Origin: Roseomonas elaeocarpi | GTDB taxonomy: Bacteria > Pseudomonadota > Alphaproteobacteria > Acetobacterales > Acetobacteraceae | Direction: 5' to 3' | DNA: 64,000 nucleotides | Assembly: GCF_042433915.1 (NCBI RefSeq) | Contig: NZ_JBHLUN010000014.1 | Location: forward strand, 1-64,000 | Shown here: positions 63,761 through 64,000 of the stretch, in pieces | Layout of the letters: every line of letters starts with the position of its first letter | Position numbering within the stretch: the first letter of the stretch is position 1 | Notes under the pieces: generated by a model | Seen by the model: only the letters and a program-made list of their open reading frames with translations | What the model was told of the DNA's origin: nothing | Database searches by the model: none | Position numbers and translations under genes: made by a program

Positions 63761-64000
63761 TCCCTGTTCCACGTGAAACAGCGGAGCGCCTGGATGCCTA
63801 CGCCGCCATGCTGCTGCGCTGGAACCAGCGCATCAACCTGATCGCCCCGCGCGACGCGGCGGAGTTCCGGACCCGCCACGTCGAGGATTCGCTGCAGCTC
63901 CTCCCCCTCCTGCCCGAGAACAACGCCCCGGCCGCGGACCTCGGCTCCGGCGGCGGGCTGCCGGGCCTCGTGTTGGCGCTGGCCGATCCGGGGCGGCTGT
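63757..64000 (+). CDS. rsmG: 16S rRNA (guanine527-N7)-methyltransferase, 5' part
   Basis: At least 81 codons; the 3' end is outside the window. MLLRWNQRINLIAPRD (about residues 18-33), RHVEDSLQLLPLL and the SAM motif DLGSGGGLPGLVLA (about 64-77) identify RsmG. It methylates G527 of 16S rRNA. Overlaps mnmG by four bases. A parS-type sequence is embedded in codons 3-8. Confidence 0.95.
   Translation, partial: MIPVPRETAERLDAYAAMLLRWNQRINLIAPRDAAEFRTRHVEDSLQLLPLLPENNAPAADLGSGGGLPGLVLALADPGRL
63765..63780. promoter_or_regulatory. parS site (exact consensus)
   Basis: TGTTCCACGTGAAACA matches the 16-bp ParB-binding consensus TGTTNCACGTGAAACA at every fixed position. It lies inside the start of rsmG, immediately before where parAB normally sit in alphaproteobacteria. 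Confidence 0.85.

Overview
The window is high-GC chromosomal DNA from an alphaproteobacterium, most likely Rhodospirillales/Acetobacteraceae (Roseomonas-like). The evidence is gene content: an alphaproteobacterial glutamate-cysteine ligase, DUF3576 lipoprotein, the TauE/SafE plus TIGR02186-type pair, HemJ next to ferrochelatase, and the aroE-coaE-dnaQ and mnmE-mnmG-rsmG blocks. The taxonomic call is inference. No rRNA, tRNA, transposase, integrase or CRISPR array was seen. The right edge is probably close to the chromosome origin: mnmE-mnmG-rsmG normally precede parAB, and an exact match to the ParB site parS lies inside the start of rsmG.

Layout. 0-4.5 kb: a LysR regulator opposite a VOC dioxygenase, an alpha/beta hydrolase and a pirin, which looks like a quinone or electrophile response cluster. 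4.5-7.3 kb: an AT-rich orphan HhH gene, then a divergent epimerase and XRE/MmyB regulator. 7.4-21.2 kb (minus strand): a capsule or lipid cluster with a GT4 glycosyltransferase, a 2438-residue type I polyketide/fatty-acid synthase, an alpha-oxoamine synthase-type aminotransferase, a GNAT-like protein, a KpsS-like protein and a band-7 protein. Its order recalls the rhizobial rkp-1 region. 21.5-24.2 kb: a FIST sensor translationally coupled to an orphan histidine kinase. 24.6-30.9 kb: a desaturase, a UbiA/methyltransferase pair, rsmE, gshA and a small XRE regulator. 31-39.6 kb: a hexapeptide acyltransferase, a secreted acid phosphatase, dnaQ, coaE, aroE, gshB, and hemH-HAD-hemJ. 39.8-47.4 kb: small secreted proteins, a second DEDDh exonuclease, an amidase, a porin, a ThiE-like gene, yggS and secB. 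47.7-57.2 kb: a 5'-nucleotidase, TauE/SafE, UspA, dehydrogenases, an Nfu-type protein, a quinone reductase and ogt. 57.2-64 kb: a Tyr-Tyr leader peptide before a prephenate dehydrogenase-like gene, a DUF255 thioredoxin-domain protein, mnmE, mnmG and rsmG (cut by the window end).

Non-coding structure is unusually rich. Three copies of a roughly 230-270 bp symmetric repeat lie at gene 3' ends and carry a hairpin with a compensatory base-pair swap between copies. A second repeat of about 400 bp occurs as an inverted pair bracketing dnaQ-coaE-aroE-gshB. A family of short degenerate tandem repeats (15 bp and 27 bp units) lies in and beside coding regions. The most distinctive regulatory candidate is the tyrosine leader with mutually exclusive hairpins at 57.25-57.44 kb.

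Functional links: gshA and gshB together supply glutathione, which may serve the glyoxalase-fold and alcohol dehydrogenase genes. hemH and hemJ catalyse the last two heme steps. ogt, mnmE/mnmG and the exonucleases are nucleic-acid upkeep functions.
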